Below, in pieces: positions 16,290 to 29,261 of a DNA stretch of 64,000 nucleotides; within the stretch, counting starts at the first letter, position 1, and every line of letters starts with the position of its first letter. Location: assembly GCF_018449525.1 (NCBI RefSeq), contig NZ_JAAVUS010000001.1:930001-994000 (forward strand), in the 5' to 3' direction. Both the position numbers and the translations under genes were made by a program. The notes under the pieces are model-generated. The model ran no database searches. It saw only the letters and a list, made by a program, of their open reading frames with translations, and had not been told where the DNA came from. This DNA is from Bradyrhizobium sp. dw_78. Lineage in GTDB: Bacteria; Pseudomonadota; Alphaproteobacteria; Rhizobiales; Xanthobacteraceae.

Positions 16290-19163
16290 TTATTCCGCCG
16301 CCTGCGCGTACGCCTCAACCGGCGGGCAGGAGCAGACCAGGTTGCGGTCGCCATAGACATTGTCGACCCGCCCGACCGGGCACCAGTATTTGTCGGTGCG
16401 GGAGCTGCCTGCCGGGAAGCAGCCCTCGGCGCGGCCATAGGCGCGCGCCCATGTATCGTCGGCGATGTCGTGTACGGTGTGCGGCGCATGGCGCAGCGGC
16501 GAGGCCTCGACCTTCCAGCGGCCTTGCTCGATCTCTCCGATCTCGCGGCGGATCGCGATCATGGCGTCGCAGAAACGATCCAGCTCCGCCTTCGATTCGG
16601 ATTCGGTCGGCTCGATCATCAGCGTACCCGGCACCGGGAAGCTCATGGTCGGCGCGTGGAAGCCGTAGTCGATCAGCCGCTTGGCGATGTCGTCGACGGT
16701 GACGCCGCTCGAATTCTTCAGCGGCCGCGGATCGACGATGCATTCATGCGCCACGCGTCCGCGCGCATTGCGGTACAGCACCGGGAAATGCGCATCCAGC
16801 CGCGCCGCGATGTAGTTGGCGTTGAGGATCGCGATCTCGGTGGCGCGCGTCAGTCCTTCGCCCGACATCATCAGGATGTAGACGTAGGAGATCGTCAGGA
16901 TCGACGCCGATCCGAACGGCGCCGCCGACACCGGTCCGGCCGCGTGTGGCGTAGCGCCATCGGTGGCGGGATGACCGGGTAGGAACGGCGCCAGATGGGC
17001 CTTGACGCCGATCGGCCCCACGCCCGGACCGCCGCCGCCATGTGGGATGCAGAACGTCTTGTGCAGATTGAGATGGCTGACGTCGGAGCCGTAATCGCCG
17101 GGCTGCGACAGCCCGACCTGCGCATTCATGTTGGCGCCGTCGAGGTAAACTTGGCCGCCATGGCCATGCACGATGTCGCAGATCTCGCGGACATGCTCCT
17201 CGAACACGCCGTGGGTCGAGGGATAGGTGATCATCACGGCGGCGAGGTTTTTCGAATGCTGTTCGGCCTTGGCGCGCAGATCATTGACATCGACATCGCC
17301 GCGCTTGTCGCAGGCGACCACCACCACCGTCATGCCGGCCATGCTGGCCGAAGCCGGATTGGTGCCGTGCGCCGAGGAGGGGATCAGGCAGATGTTGCGG
17401 TGCGGCTCGCCGCGCGCGGCGTGATAGCCGCGGATCGCGAGCAGGCCGGCATATTCGCCCTGCGCGCCGGAATTCGGCTGCAGCGAGACCGCGTCGTAGC
17501 CGGTGATGTCGCACAGCCATTTTTCCAATTGCGCAAACAGCGCGTGATAGCCCGCGGCCTGGTCGCGCGGCGTGAACGGATGCAGGTCGCCGAATTCCGG
17601 CCAGGTCAGCGGGATCATCTCGGAGGTCGCGTTGAGCTTCATGGTGCAGGAGCCGAGCGGAATCATCGCGCGGTCGAGCGCGAGGTCGCGGTCGCTGAGC
17701 TTGCGCATGTAGCGCAACAGCTCGGTCTCGGAGCGATACGCGTGGAACACCGGATGGGTGAGGAAGGCGCTGCTGCGCTTCAATTCGGCCGGCAGCGTCT
17801 CGCGCGCGCCTGTTTCGACGTCGGCATAGGCGAGCGTGCCGCCGAAGGCGCGCCATACCGCCTCGACGGTGGCGGCGGTCGTCGTCTCGTCCAGCGCGAT
17901 GCCGAGCGTGCTTTCCCCGATCCGCAGGTTGATCTTCTCGGCAAGCGCGCGGGCAATGATCCCGTCGCGGCCTGCGCCGGCCTCCACCGTCACCGTGTCG
18001 AAGAAGCTTTCCGATTTTGGCGCAAAGCCGAGCTTGCGCAGTCCGGCCGCCAGCACCGCTGTGCGGCGATGGATACTGCGTGCGATCTCGGTCAGTCCTT
18101 CCGGACCGTGATAGACCGCGTACATCGAGGCGATCACCGCGAGCAATACCTGCGCCGTGCAGATGTTCGAGGTCGCCTTTTCGCGGCGGATATGCTGCTC
18201 GCGGGTTTGCAGCGCCAGCCGGTAGGCGGGTTGTCCCCGCGAATCCACCGAAAGCCCGACGATACGCCCGGGCAGGGAGCGCTTGAGCGCATCGCGCACC
18301 GCCATGTAGGCGGCGTGCGGACCGCCATAACCCATCGGCACGCCGAAGCGCTGCGCCGACCCGATCGCGACATCCGCGCCGAGTTCGCCGGGGGAGGCGA
18401 GCAGCGTCAGGGCCAGCAGGTCGGCTGCGACGATCGCCAGCGCGCCCTTGGCATGGAGGGATGCGATCGCGGGCTTGAGGTCGCGCACCGCGCCCGTCGT
18501 ATCAGGATATTGCAGCAGGCCGCCGAACACGTCCGCACGGTCGAGATCGTGAGCCGGATCGCCGACGATCAGATTCCAGCCCAATGGCTCGGCCCGGGTG
18601 CGCAGCACCGCCAGGGTCTGCGGATGCACGCCCGCATCGACGAAGAACGATTTTGTTTTCGCCTGCGCGGCGCGTTCGGCCAGCGCCATCGCCTCCGCCG
18701 CGGCTGTAGCCTCATCGAGCAGCGAAGCGTTGGCGACATCGAGGCCGGTGAGGTCGCAGATCATGGTCTGGAAATTGAACAGCGCCTCGAGCCGGCCCTG
18801 GCTGATCTCCGGCTGATAGGGTGTATAGGCCGTGTACCAGGCCGGGTTCTCCAGGATGTTGCGCTGGATCACCGCCGGCAAAATCGTGCCGGAATAGCCT
18901 TGGCCGATCAGCGAGGTGAAGATCCGGTTCTGCGACGCCAGCTTGCGCATATGCGCCAGTGCTTCGGTTTCGCTCAGGGCCGCGCCAAGATCCAGCGGCG
19001 TCTTCTGCCGGATCGAGGCGGGCAGCGTCTCGGCCATCAGCGCGTCGAGATTCCCGGCGCCAACGGTTTCCAGCATCGCGGCGATGTCGCGGGGCGAGGG
19101 GCCGATGTGACGCCGCGCGAACGTGGCGGCGGCTTCGCTGGCAGGTTTGAACGGCGCGTTCAT
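16290..19163 (-). CDS. gcvP: glycine dehydrogenase (decarboxylating), P protein
   Basis: 957 residues, the full single-chain type. P protein decarboxylates glycine with pyridoxal phosphate and passes the aminomethyl group to lipoylated GcvH. The PLP lysine is in [34 protein letters not shown] and the N-terminal ARRHIGP are family marks. GAGGGA precedes the ATG. It is the last gene of gcvT-gcvH-gcvP, 10 bases after gcvH, under the glycine riboswitch upstream of gcvT. Very long antisense frames across it are compositional shadows. Confidence 0.98.
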   Translation of the reverse strand: MNAPFKPASEAAATFARRHIGPSPRDIAAMLETVGAGNLDALMAETLPASIRQKTPLDLGAALSETEALAHMRKLASQNRIFTSLIGQGYSGTILPAVIQRNILENPAWYTAYTPYQPEISQGRLEALFNFQTMICDLTGLDVANASLLDEATAAAEAMALAERAAQAKTKSFFVDAGVHPQTLAVLRTRAEPLGWNLIVGDPAHDLDRADVFGGLLQYPDTTGAVRDLKPAIASLHAKGALAIVAADLLALTLLASPGELGADVAIGSAQRFGVPMGYGGPHAAYMAVRDALKRSLPGRIVGLSVDSRGQPAYRLALQTREQHIRREKATSNICTAQVLLAVIASMYAVYHGPEGLTEIARSIHRRTAVLAAGLRKLGFAPKSESFFDTVTVEAGAGRDGIIARALAEKINLRIGESTLGIALDETTTAATVEAVWRAFGGTLAYADVETGARETLPAELKRSSAFLTHPVFHAYRSETELLRYMRKLSDRDLALDRAMIPLGSCTMKLNATSEMIPLTWPEFGDLHPFTPRDQAAGYHALFAQLEKWLCDITGYDAVSLQPNSGAQGEYAGLLAIRGYHAARGEPHRNICLIPSSAHGTNPASASMAGMTVVVVACDKRGDVDVNDLRAKAEQHSKNLAAVMITYPSTHGVFEEHVREICDIVHGHGGQVYLDGANMNAQVGLSQPGDYGSDVSHLNLHKTFCIPHGGGGPGVGPIGVKAHLAPFLPGHPATDGATPHAAGPVSAAPFGSASILTISYVYILMMSGEGLTRATEIAILNANYIAARLDAHFPVLYRNARGRVAHECIVDPRPLKNSSGVTVDDIAKRLIDYGFHAPTMSFPVPGTLMIEPTESESKAELDRFCDAMIAIRREIGEIEQGRWKVEASPLRHAPHTVHDIADDTWARAYGRAEGCFPAGSSRTDKYWCPVGRVDNVYGDRNLVCSCPPVEAYAQAAE

Positions 19164-19173
19164 GATGATTCCC

Positions 19174-19539
19174 TCACGCGATGTGCTTGGCGTAGGCGGC
19201 CTCGTCCATCAGGCCGTCGAGTTCGCTCTTGTCGGCGATCTTCAGTTTGAAGAACCAGGCCTTGCCGCCGGCATCGGAATTGACCAGAGCGGGCTCGGCG
19301 GTGAGCGCATCATTGACCTCGATCACCTCGCCCGAGATCGGCGCATAGACGTCGGAGGCGGCTTTGACGGATTCGACGACGGCCGCGGCCTCGGCCTTCT
19401 TGAGGCTGCGGCCGATCTTCGGCAGTTCGACGAACACCACGTCGCCGAGCTGCGACTGGGCGTAATCGGTGACGCCGACGGTGGCGATATCGCCCTCGAT
19501 GCGGAGCCATTCGTGATCGGGGGTGAACAGCGTGGTCAT
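19174..19539 (-). CDS. gcvH: glycine cleavage system H protein
   Basis: 121 residues, the usual length. It carries the aminomethyl group on a lipoyl-lysine between the P, T and L proteins. The lipoylation lysine lies in [14 protein letters not shown] at about residue 59. The start at 19539 gives [13 protein letters not shown], the family N-terminus. It is separated from gcvT by 17 bases and from gcvP by 10, so the three are one transcript. Confidence 0.97.
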   Translation of the reverse strand: MTTLFTPDHEWLRIEGDIATVGVTDYAQSQLGDVVFVELPKIGRSLKKAEAAAVVESVKAASDVYAPISGEVIEVNDALTAEPALVNSDAGGKAWFFKLKIADKSELDGLMDEAAYAKHIA

Positions 19540-19556
19540 GATGGAACCTCTGGCGT

Positions 19557-20705
19557 TTAACGTTTGTAGGTGTTGGGAACGAACGGCATCGGCGAAACCC
19601 GCATCGGCAGGCGCTGGCCGCGGACTTCGGCAAACACGGACGAACCGGTGGCGGCGAGGGACGAGGGCAGGTAGCCCATCGCCACCGGCGCATTCAGGCT
19701 CGGGCCGAACCCGCCCGAGGTGACCATGCCGATCGGCTCGGATGAGGTGGCGTCCGCATACAGCGCCGCGCCCTCGCGCACCGGCGCGCGGCCTTCGGGA
19801 CGCAGACCGACACGGCGGCGCGAAGCGCCCTTCTCGAACTGCGGAAGAATCACCCCGGCGCCGGGGAAGCCGCCGGCGCGCGCGCCACCGGTGCGGCGGC
19901 TTTTCTGGATCGACCATTCCAGCGCGCCTTCGACCGGCGTCGTCGTGGTGTCGATGTCGTGGCCATAGAGGCAAAGCCCGGCCTCCAGCCGGAGACTGTC
20001 ACGCGCCCCTAACCCGATCGGCAGCACGTCGGCGGTCGAAAGCAGGCTCCGGGCGAACGCCTCGGCCCTTTCAGCGGGAACCGAGATCTCGAAACCGTCC
20101 TCGCCGGTGTAGCCGGAGCGCGAGACGAAGCAGTCGATGCCGTCGACGCGGCGCGGCCCGGAATCCATGAACCGCATCGCCGCCACGTCTGCACAAAATT
20201 TCGCCAGTATCGTTTCGGCCTTCGGCCCCTGCAAGGCGATCAGCGCCCGCTCGGGCAGCGGCTCGATCACGCAAACGTCCGACAGATGGGCGCGCAGATG
20301 CGCCTCGTCCTCGGCCTTGCAGGCGGCGTTGACGACCAGAAACAGATGGTCGCCGAAATTGGCCACCATCAAATCATCTAAAATGCCGCCGGCTTCGTTG
20401 GTGAATTGAGCGTAACGCTGGCGGCCGGGCGCGAGCGCCAAGATGTCCTGCGGCACCAGCCGTTCCAGCGCCGTCGCGGCGTCCTCGACCTTGCCCGATT
20501 TCGGACGGAGCGCGATCTGGCCCATATGGGACACGTCGAACAGGCCGGCATTGCCGCGGGTGTGCAGATGTTCCTTCAGCACGCCGGTTGCATATTGCAC
20601 CGGCATGTCATAGCCGGCGAACGGCACCATCTTGCCGCCCAGGGCCACATGCAGGGCGTGGAGCGGGGTATGTTTCAAGGAAACTTGGTCGTCGCGTGCG
20701 AGCAT
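19557..20705 (-). CDS. gcvT: aminomethyltransferase, glycine cleavage T protein
   Basis: 382 residues from the ATG at 20705 (AGGAGAGG upstream); a longer frame to 20768 runs into the riboswitch. GcvT moves the methylene group from GcvH to tetrahydrofolate and frees ammonia. Visible marks are [43 protein letters not shown] and the folate-domain end [19 protein letters not shown]. It is the first gene of the glycine cleavage operon. Confidence 0.97.
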   Translation of the reverse strand: MLARDDQVSLKHTPLHALHVALGGKMVPFAGYDMPVQYATGVLKEHLHTRGNAGLFDVSHMGQIALRPKSGKVEDAATALERLVPQDILALAPGRQRYAQFTNEAGGILDDLMVANFGDHLFLVVNAACKAEDEAHLRAHLSDVCVIEPLPERALIALQGPKAETILAKFCADVAAMRFMDSGPRRVDGIDCFVSRSGYTGEDGFEISVPAERAEAFARSLLSTADVLPIGLGARDSLRLEAGLCLYGHDIDTTTTPVEGALEWSIQKSRRTGGARAGGFPGAGVILPQFEKGASRRRVGLRPEGRAPVREGAALYADATSSEPIGMVTSGGFGPSLNAPVAMGYLPSSLAATGSSVFAEVRGQRLPMRVSPMPFVPNTYKR

Positions 20706-20767
20706 CGTCGGGGCCTCTCCTGGTTTTTGCGAGGACCATTCCTCGTAAAAACCCACAGAAAGCCCCA

Positions 20768-20930
20768 TCTGTCGCTGTGCCTGAGAGTATTATCCCGTCG
20801 GCGGACGCTTCCGGGACCAAGCCCTTTGGCGTCTCTTTCCAGATGCTAGCAAGTCACGCGGTTCTTTTGCCTGAGAGTTTCCGGGGCGGTTGCTCCTTCG
20901 GCGCCGACGCTAGGCCGGTCTCTCCCGACG
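20768..20930 (-). promoter_or_regulatory. tandem glycine riboswitch
   Basis: Read on the minus strand, aptamer I (about 20926 to 20858) shows GGAGAGACC, CGAAGGAGCAACC, GGAAACTCTCAGGCAAAAG. Aptamer II (about 20842 to 20771) shows AAGAGACGCC, CCAAAGGGC and ACTCTCAGGCACAG. These are the conserved P1/P3 core strings of the gcvT-type riboswitch, arranged as the usual cooperative pair. It ends about 65 bases before the gcvT ATG and would switch the glycine cleavage operon on when glycine is plentiful. Confidence 0.95.
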
Positions 20931-21132
20931 CGACTGTCAACGGGTGCGAAGAAACCACGGCGACCCCGATCCTGTCAACGCAGCCGCCGCATCTATCAAC
21001 GAGGTTTAGTACAATGCGGCAAGCCCATGATCCGCTTGCACAGTTTCTGGACACCGCGGGTCCCCTTGTCTAAAAGCGTTGCGAAATAATGTTTAGCTGT
21101 TTGCGGCAGGTTCCCGGCCGTTTTGCGATTGG

Positions 21133-23817
<2,685 letters not shown>

Positions 23818-23826
23818 GGCGCCCCG

Positions 23827-23891
23827 ATAGCGTTTTCGAGCGAAGTGGATACCGGTTCGCGTGAAGAAAACGCGTCAGAAATAGAGATCTA
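23827..23891 (-). repeat. dispersed repeat family 1, copy C (second module only)
   Basis: ATAGCGTTTTCGAGCGAAGTGG ... TTCGCGTGAAGAAAACGCGTCA is the second module in minus orientation, after the alaS stop. The first palindrome is absent. Confidence 0.7.
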
Positions 23892-24395
23892 ACCCTTGCG
23901 CAGGAACACGTAATCGGCCGAATAAGGCATCGCGCGGGTGGTGCCGGGCTTGTCGCATTCGCCCGCGAGCACGCCGCCGACCGTGTTGATCCGCTGCACC
24001 ATGTCGACGTCGGAGACAGTGCCGCTGCCGCGGTGGGAGACCACATCGAGCTTGAGCCAGGCGATATCGTTGGCGGTCGTGCCGGGCGCATTGCCGATGG
24101 CTTTACCGACCACCGCACTGCCGTCGCTGAATTCCCAGGTCGGACCAGCGTAATGACGGGCGACGATCTTGTCGCCGGCCGTCAGCGTCGCGGCCGGTTC
24201 GCGGAACGTCCAGGCGAGCTTGCCATCAGCGCCGGCCTTGCATTCATAGACCTGCGTGCCGATGGCGTGCGCGGTGATTACCGGCGTTTCACCCGGCGCT
24301 GCGATGGCGGCGGGGAACGGTGTTTCGGCGGATGCCGGCCCGAGGAAGGCCGCCAGCAGCGATAAAGCGAGTGCAGATTTCCCGTGCATGGCCAT
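23889..24395 (-). CDS. exported DUF3455-family protein
   Basis: 168 residues with a signal peptide (GKSALALSLLAAFLGPASA). The mature part carries the DUF3455 landmarks: AIGTQVYECKA, HYAGPTWEFSDGSAVVG, DIAWLKLDV, VQRINTVGGVLAGEC and PYSADYVFL. The family is widespread in soil bacteria and fungi but has no established activity. It probably lies in the periplasm or outside the cell. The gene is convergent with alaS and not part of an evident operon. Confidence 0.85.
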   Translation of the reverse strand: MAMHGKSALALSLLAAFLGPASAETPFPAAIAAPGETPVITAHAIGTQVYECKAGADGKLAWTFREPAATLTAGDKIVARHYAGPTWEFSDGSAVVGKAIGNAPGTTANDIAWLKLDVVSHRGSGTVSDVDMVQRINTVGGVLAGECDKPGTTRAMPYSADYVFLRKG

Positions 24396-24492
24396 GCGCT
24401 TCCATCCTGTGTTTCGTCATTGCAAGAAGCCAGAGGATATCGTCTGTGACGGGACCGATTGATAAACTCGGCGGCGCAGCAACCTCGCTCCA

Positions 24493-24585
24493 GTCATTCC
24501 GGGGCATCGCGCAGCGATGAACCCGGAATCCAGAAGTTGTCGGACGAAATTCCGGGTCTGGTCCTTCTGACCATCCCGGAATGAC
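24493..24585. repeat. dispersed repeat family 3, copy 1
   Basis: A 93-bp element bounded by perfect inverted ends GTCATTCCGG (24493-24502) and CCGGAATGAC (24576-24585), with internal CCGGAATCC and ATTCCGGGT. A similar 102-bp unit lies at 55240. It sits between icd and the DUF3455 gene. Confidence 0.65.
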
Positions 24586-24612
24586 GTTCGTCGTTAGAGG
24601 GCGGGTGGCCGC

Positions 24613-25827
24613 TTACGCAGCCACCGCCTTGGTCAGGTTCTCCGCGATCTTGTCGAGGAAGCCGGTGGTGGAGAGCCAGCGCTGGTCGGCGCCGACCAGC
24701 AGCGCGAGGTCCTTGGTCATATAGCCGGCCTCGACGGTGTCGACGCAGACCTTCTCCAGCGTGGCGGCGAACTTCGCCAACTCGGCATTGTTGTCGAGCT
24801 TGGCGCGGTGCGACAGGCCGCGGGTCCAGGCGAAGATCGACGCGATCGAGTTGGTCGAGGTCTCCTTGCCCTTCTCGTGCTCGCGGAAGTGCCGGGTCAC
24901 CGTGCCGTGGGCGGCTTCGGCTTCGACCGTCTTGCCGTCCGGCGTCATCAGCACCGAGGTCATCAGGCCGAGCGAGCCGTAGCCCTGCGCGATGGTGTCG
25001 GACTGCACGTCGCCGTCGTAGTTCTTGCAGGCCCAGACATAGCCGCCGGACCACTTCATCGCGGCGGCGACCATGTCGTCGATCAGGCGATGCTCGTAGG
25101 TGATCTTCTTGGCGTCGAATTTCGACTTGAATTCCTTGTCGAAGATGTCCTGGAAGATGTCCTTGAAGCGTCCGTCATAGACCTTGAGAATGGTGTTCTT
25201 GGTCGAGAGATAGACCGAATATCCCTTGGTCAGGCCCATGTTGAAGGAGGCGCGGGCGAAATCGGCGATGGAATCGTCGAGGTTGTACATCGACAGCGCC
25301 ACGCCGGCGCTCGGTGCCTTGTAGACTTCGCGCTCGATCACCGTGCCGTCGTCGCCGACGAATTTCATCGTCAGCGTGCCCTTGCCCGGGAATTTGATGT
25401 CGGTGGCGCGGTACTGGTCGCCGAAGGCGTGGCGGCCGATGATGATCGGCTTGGTCCAGCCCGGCACCAGCCGCGGCACGTTCTTGCAGATGATCGGCTC
25501 GCGGAACACGACGCCGCCGAGGATGTTGCGGATGGTGCCGTTCGGCGACTTCCACATCTGCTTCAGCCCGAATTCCTTCACCCGGGCCTCGTCCGGGGTG
25601 ATGGTGGCGCATTTGACGCCGACGCCGACCTTCTTGATGGCCTCGGCCGCGTCGATGGTGACCTGGTCGTTGGTCTTGTCGCGGTATTCCATCCCGAGGT
25701 CGAAATACATCAGGTCGACGTCAAGGAACGGGGTGATCAGCTTGTCCTTGATGTATTGCCAGATGATCCGGGTCATCTCGTCGCCATCGAGGTCGACGAT
25801 GGGGTTGGTCACCTTGATTTTTGCCAT
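24613..25827 (-). CDS. icd: isocitrate dehydrogenase, NADP-dependent
   Basis: 404 residues, close to the eukaryote-like homodimeric type used by alphaproteobacteria. It oxidises isocitrate to 2-oxoglutarate in the citric acid cycle. [20 protein letters not shown] is the family start; [19 protein letters not shown] and [20 protein letters not shown] hold the isocitrate- and metal-binding residues. The N-terminal DGDEMTR and the length separate it from the shorter bacterial icd type. The gene is single and divergent from the methyltransferase-nuclease gene. Confidence 0.97.
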   Translation of the reverse strand: MAKIKVTNPIVDLDGDEMTRIIWQYIKDKLITPFLDVDLMYFDLGMEYRDKTNDQVTIDAAEAIKKVGVGVKCATITPDEARVKEFGLKQMWKSPNGTIRNILGGVVFREPIICKNVPRLVPGWTKPIIIGRHAFGDQYRATDIKFPGKGTLTMKFVGDDGTVIEREVYKAPSAGVALSMYNLDDSIADFARASFNMGLTKGYSVYLSTKNTILKVYDGRFKDIFQDIFDKEFKSKFDAKKITYEHRLIDDMVAAAMKWSGGYVWACKNYDGDVQSDTIAQGYGSLGLMTSVLMTPDGKTVEAEAAHGTVTRHFREHEKGKETSTNSIASIFAWTRGLSHRAKLDNNAELAKFAATLEKVCVDTVEAGYMTKDLALLVGADQRWLSTTGFLDKIAENLTKAVAA

Positions 25828-26205
25828 GGAGATCGGGCCTTTATCGAATAACGCGTGGAGGGAGGGTGAAGATAATCCGCGCTATAGCACCGCAATCGGC
25901 CGGGCGGAAGCCAAGCCGTTATGCAGTTTCCGCCCATCTTTTGGGTCAGTGCCGCCGATTTGATGTGCCTCCGCGAAAACCGCGACCGGGTTGGTCCGGC
26001 CGCGGGCGCCGGAGCCGCTATATGCCGGACCCCGAGCCATTTTCCGGGGTTTTGAGCGTGCTTCCAAAAAGGCCGCTAAACCGATTATTCCGCTTGAGAA
26101 ATCCCACCGCTCAGGCAATCGGGTAGCAGCGAAACAAGCGGCGGAAATCCGGCTCGTCGGAATCGGCTGCCGCGCCTTCAAAATTGATTAAGGAAATGGA
26201 GCGAG
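25828..26205. other. intergenic region, no gene seen
   Basis: This divergent 378-base spacer between icd and the TrmJ-like gene has no convincing ORF. A 99-residue minus frame (25882-26181) has no ribosome site and unnatural composition. GGAGCGAG lies just before the right-hand ATG. Confidence 0.5.
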
Positions 26206-27402
26206 ATGTCGGGTACCGACAAGACCAAGACGGGCGTCGATCTCATCGGTCCCGTGGTCATCCTGGTCGAGCCGCAGCTTGGCGAGAATATCGGCATGGC
26301 CGCGCGGGCGATGGGTAATTTTGCCCTGACGCGGCTGCGGCTGGTCAAGCCCCGCGACGGCTGGCCGAATATCGCCGCCCAGCGCGCGGCTTCCGGCGCC
26401 GATCACATTCTGGATCGGGCCGAGCTGTTCGACACCGTCGAGCAGGCCGTTGCCGATCTCACGCTGCTGTTCGCCACCACCGCCCGCGCCCACGACCAGG
26501 CCAAGCCGGTGGCCGCGCCGGACGCCGCCGCGCGGGAGATCGCGGGGCATGTCGCGGCCGGTGGCGGCGCCGGCATCCTGTTCGGCCGCGAGCGCTACGG
26601 ATTGCAGAACGAGGAGGTCGCGCTCGCCAACCGTATCATCACCTTCCCGGTCAATCCCGGCTTCGCCTCGCTCAACCTGGCGCAGGCGGTGCTGCTGATC
26701 GGCTATGAATGGTTCAAGCTTTCGACCGGGGGCGGCCTGCCATTCGCGATGCCGGAACGCTCCGAACCCGCCTCGCAGTACCAGATGCAGGCGTTCTTCG
26801 ACAATCTGGTGCGCGAACTCGACAAGGTCGAATTCCTGCGGCCGGCCGAGAAGCGCGACACCATGCTGGTCAATCTGCGCAACATCTTCACCCGAATGGA
26901 TCCGACCAAGCAGGACATGCACACGCTGCACGGCGTGGTAATGGCGATCGCCGAGGGACGCAAAGGTCCGGCCAAGGGCGGCGTGCTCGATGGCGAACAG
27001 GCGACACGGCTGCGCGCGCTGCTGGCCGAGCACGGGCAGGGCACCGCCCCCTCGGAAAGCAGCACCGTGCGCGGGCTGGCGCGGCTGCTGCGGCGTAACC
27101 CGACCGATGCCGAACGGATTTTATGGCAGGCGCTGACAAAGGATCGCCGCTTCGCCGGACAATTCAAGCGCCAGACCCCGGTCGGGCGGCACATCCCGGA
27201 TTTCGTCTCCTTCGTGCAGCGGATCGCGATCGAGCTGGTCAACCCCGGTGAAACCGAAATGATCGTCAAGGACCGCGCGATGCGGCAGGTCTGGCTGGAA
27301 CAGCGCGGCTATCGTGTGCTCGACATCGAGGCTGCCGCTGTCGAGCGCGATCTCGCCGGAGAGCTCGAGCGGCTGCAATCAAGCCTCGAGGATGGCCGCT
27401 GA
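26206..27402 (+). CDS. TrmJ-type tRNA methyltransferase fused to a DUF559 domain
   Basis: 398 residues. The first 245 are a SPOUT methyltransferase of the TrmJ class (VVILVEPQLGENIGMAARAM, GGGAGILFGRERYGLQNEEV, FASLNLAQAVLLIGYE), which 2'-O-methylates position 32 in tRNA anticodon loops. After a linker, residues about 285-390 form a DUF559 domain (LLRRNPTDAERILWQAL, GRHIPDFVSFVQRIAIELV, DRAMRQVWLEQRGYRVLDI), related to Vsr-like PD-(D/E)XK nucleases. The DUF559 Asp and Glu are kept, but the usual GGQH string reads PGETE, so nuclease activity may be lost. The fusion is uninterrupted in one frame. Confidence 0.92.
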   Translation: MSGTDKTKTGVDLIGPVVILVEPQLGENIGMAARAMGNFALTRLRLVKPRDGWPNIAAQRAASGADHILDRAELFDTVEQAVADLTLLFATTARAHDQAKPVAAPDAAAREIAGHVAAGGGAGILFGRERYGLQNEEVALANRIITFPVNPGFASLNLAQAVLLIGYEWFKLSTGGGLPFAMPERSEPASQYQMQAFFDNLVRELDKVEFLRPAEKRDTMLVNLRNIFTRMDPTKQDMHTLHGVVMAIAEGRKGPAKGGVLDGEQATRLRALLAEHGQGTAPSESSTVRGLARLLRRNPTDAERILWQALTKDRRFAGQFKRQTPVGRHIPDFVSFVQRIAIELVNPGETEMIVKDRAMRQVWLEQRGYRVLDIEAAAVERDLAGELERLQSSLEDGR

Positions 27403-27477
27403 CGGTCTTCGTTTCCTGCTGTCCTGGCATACTCCTTGCGTGCGAAAGCCTTGCGTCAAGCGCCAGGGAGAATGCCC

Positions 27478-27960
27478 ATGCAACGATCCGACCTCACTGA
27501 AAAACTGCTCGATATCAAGCGCGAGAAAGGCTGGAGCTGGAAATATATCTGCGAGACGATCGGCGGCAGTTCCGAAGTCCTGATCGTCGGCGCCGTTCTC
27601 GGCCAGATGAAATTGACAAAACCGCAGGCCGCCAATGCCGGCGAGTTGTTCGGCCTTTCCAAATCCGAGATCGCGATGCTCAACGAAGTGCCGATGCGCG
27701 GCATGCCGATGCCGCCGACCGATCCGCTGATCTACCGTTTCTACGAACTGGTGATGGTCAACGGCCCGGCCTGGAAGGCGCTGATCGAGGAGGAGTTCGG
27801 CGACGGCATCATGTCGGCGATCGATTTCGACATGGCAATGGAGCGTTTGCCCAATCCGAAAGGCGATCGGGTCAAGATCACCATGTCCGGCAAATTCCTG
27901 CCGTACAAATATTACGGTGCCAGCGGCAACGTGCCGGAATACGGCTTCAAGGAGGAATGA
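27478..27960 (+). CDS. cynS: cyanate hydratase (cyanase)
   Basis: 160 residues from the ATG at 27478 (GGGAG seven bases upstream; an ATG at 27472 is too close to that site). Cyanase turns cyanate plus bicarbonate into ammonia and carbon dioxide. The N-terminal helical domain (LLDIKREKGWSWKYICETIG) is followed by the catalytic C-domain with YRFYELVMVNG (the active-site Arg and Glu) and MSAIDF (the Ser). The length and the order match the family. No cynT or transporter lies beside it. Confidence 0.96.
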   Translation: MQRSDLTEKLLDIKREKGWSWKYICETIGGSSEVLIVGAVLGQMKLTKPQAANAGELFGLSKSEIAMLNEVPMRGMPMPPTDPLIYRFYELVMVNGPAWKALIEEEFGDGIMSAIDFDMAMERLPNPKGDRVKITMSGKFLPYKYYGASGNVPEYGFKEE

Positions 27961-27968
27961 TCGCGCCG

Positions 27969-28074
27969 CTATAGCATTTTCGAGCGAGCTCGATTCCGGT
28001 TCGCGTTGAAGAAAACGCATCAAAACAAAAAATAGAGCTTCGGTTCTGATTCAATCAGAACCGATGAGGCTCTA
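27969..28074 (-). repeat. dispersed repeat family 1, copy D (complete)
   Basis: In minus orientation: CTATAGCATTTTCGAGCGAG, then AACGCATCAAAACAAAA, then the palindrome with arms CGGTTCTGATT / AATCAGAACCG and outer GAGC.../...GGCTC. It follows cynS. Confidence 0.8.
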
Positions 28075-28183
28075 GTTAATGCGGCATGAAACGGCGGGAC
28101 GGCTTTTCCAGGTGAGGCTTTGCAAAACTGCAACCTGAGATCGATAGAGTGCAGGCCATCGTTTCAGCCGGAGAGTTTTTCTC

Positions 28184-28570
28184 ATGACGTCCAAGCTTTC
28201 GCTCCTGACCATCGCCGTCCTGTCGTCCTTGCTGGTGCCTGCCGCCGCCCAGACGCCGGGGCAGCGCATCGTCATCGAGCAGCCTTCGTCGCCATTCCGC
28301 CAGGAGGGATTGGTCCGGGTCCAGACCAGCATCAATTTCTTTGTCGCCGGCCCCACCGGAGAGAGTGAGGAGGCGCAAAAGTCACGCGATAATGCGCGCC
28401 GCGTGATCTATCAAATGGCGGCCCATGAATGTGATCTGCTGCGCGAAACCCTCGCCAAGGATTGCCATCTCGAATCGATCAACGACAATATCGGCCGGCA
28501 GTTCGGCTTGCAGCAGCCGGAAGGCTACACTGTCAACGGATCGATGAATTTGCAGATCACGCTGAAGTAA
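28184..28570 (+). CDS. exported hypothetical protein (128 aa)
   Basis: 128 residues with a signal peptide (LSLLTIAVLSSLLVPAAAQ). The mature part contains RIVIEQPSSPFRQEGLVRVQ and two cysteines (HECDLL and KDCHLE) that could form a disulfide, and ends in MNLQITLK. No family is recognised. It is probably periplasmic. The gene is convergent with the ATPase inhibitor gene. Confidence 0.7.
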   Translation: MTSKLSLLTIAVLSSLLVPAAAQTPGQRIVIEQPSSPFRQEGLVRVQTSINFFVAGPTGESEEAQKSRDNARRVIYQMAAHECDLLRETLAKDCHLESINDNIGRQFGLQQPEGYTVNGSMNLQITLK

Positions 28571-28608
28571 GCGCGGGAAAGCAGGCGCAAGTTCGCGACG
28601 GCGGCGCG

Positions 28609-28932
28609 CTACTTGCCCGCCTTCACCTGTGCGACGGCCAGCGCCATCAGCTCGTCCATTTTGGCGCGAATCTGCTGTTCCGAAACGGCAATGCCCTTGG
28701 CGGCGAGGTCGGCCGTGACCTTGTGGACCACGTCGTGGTCGCCGGCTTCCTGGAAATCGGCCGCGACGACTTCTTTCGTGTAGGATGTGGCCGCGTCGCT
28801 GGACAGGCCAAGCTGTCCGGCCACCCACAGTCCGAGCAGGCTGTTGCGGCGGGCCTCGGCCTTGAATTTCAGTTCCTCGTCGTGCGCAAACTTCTGCTCG
28901 AAGCCTTCTTCGCGCCTGTCGAATGTGGTCAT
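28609..28932 (-). CDS. DUF1476 protein, F1-ATPase inhibitor subunit zeta
   Basis: 107 residues from the ATG at 28932. FDRREEGFEQKFAHDEELKF is the signature of the zeta inhibitor described in Paracoccus, where the N-terminal helix enters the F1 rotor and blocks ATP hydrolysis. The rest is the four-helix body (NSLLGLWVAGQLGL ... VSEQQIRAKMDELMALA). It occurs throughout alphaproteobacteria, commonly near purC as here. It is divergent from purC and not linked to the atp genes. Confidence 0.88.
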   Translation of the reverse strand: MTTFDRREEGFEQKFAHDEELKFKAEARRNSLLGLWVAGQLGLSSDAATSYTKEVVAADFQEAGDHDVVHKVTADLAAKGIAVSEQQIRAKMDELMALAVAQVKAGK

Positions 28933-29261
28933 GGCCGGGTTCCGATGCTCAATCGAGGCGAGCGCGGCCTCATTGCGGCAGCTCGCTCTGATGCCTAGAT
29001 AACCTGTCTGAACCGTTAAGATAAAGCGCCGTAAGGCCGCAGGTAAAGCGTCAGGGAGCCAGGACGGCGGGGCGGTATAAGTTGGCCCAGAAGGGCCGGA
29101 TCGATTGTGCTGCATGGGCCAATCGGATAGGTTGCCAAGCAGGTTCGGTTCTTGTTCTGTTTCCTGTCCCGGGCCTTCACGGCAGCTCCGTCGTGGGTCG
29201 TAAACCTTGTCATCCGGAGCACACCAATCGCATGGATTTCAACAAAACACGGTACATCCCA

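Noticed and set aside
16995..19250. 751-residue open frame antisense to gcvP
   Set aside because: It exists because of GC-rich codon structure; the opposite strand encodes a textbook GcvP, and the antisense protein is Arg/His-rich without domains.
25882..26181. 99-residue minus-strand frame between icd and the TrmJ-like gene
   Set aside because: No ribosome site, no domain, and composition unlike neighbouring proteins.
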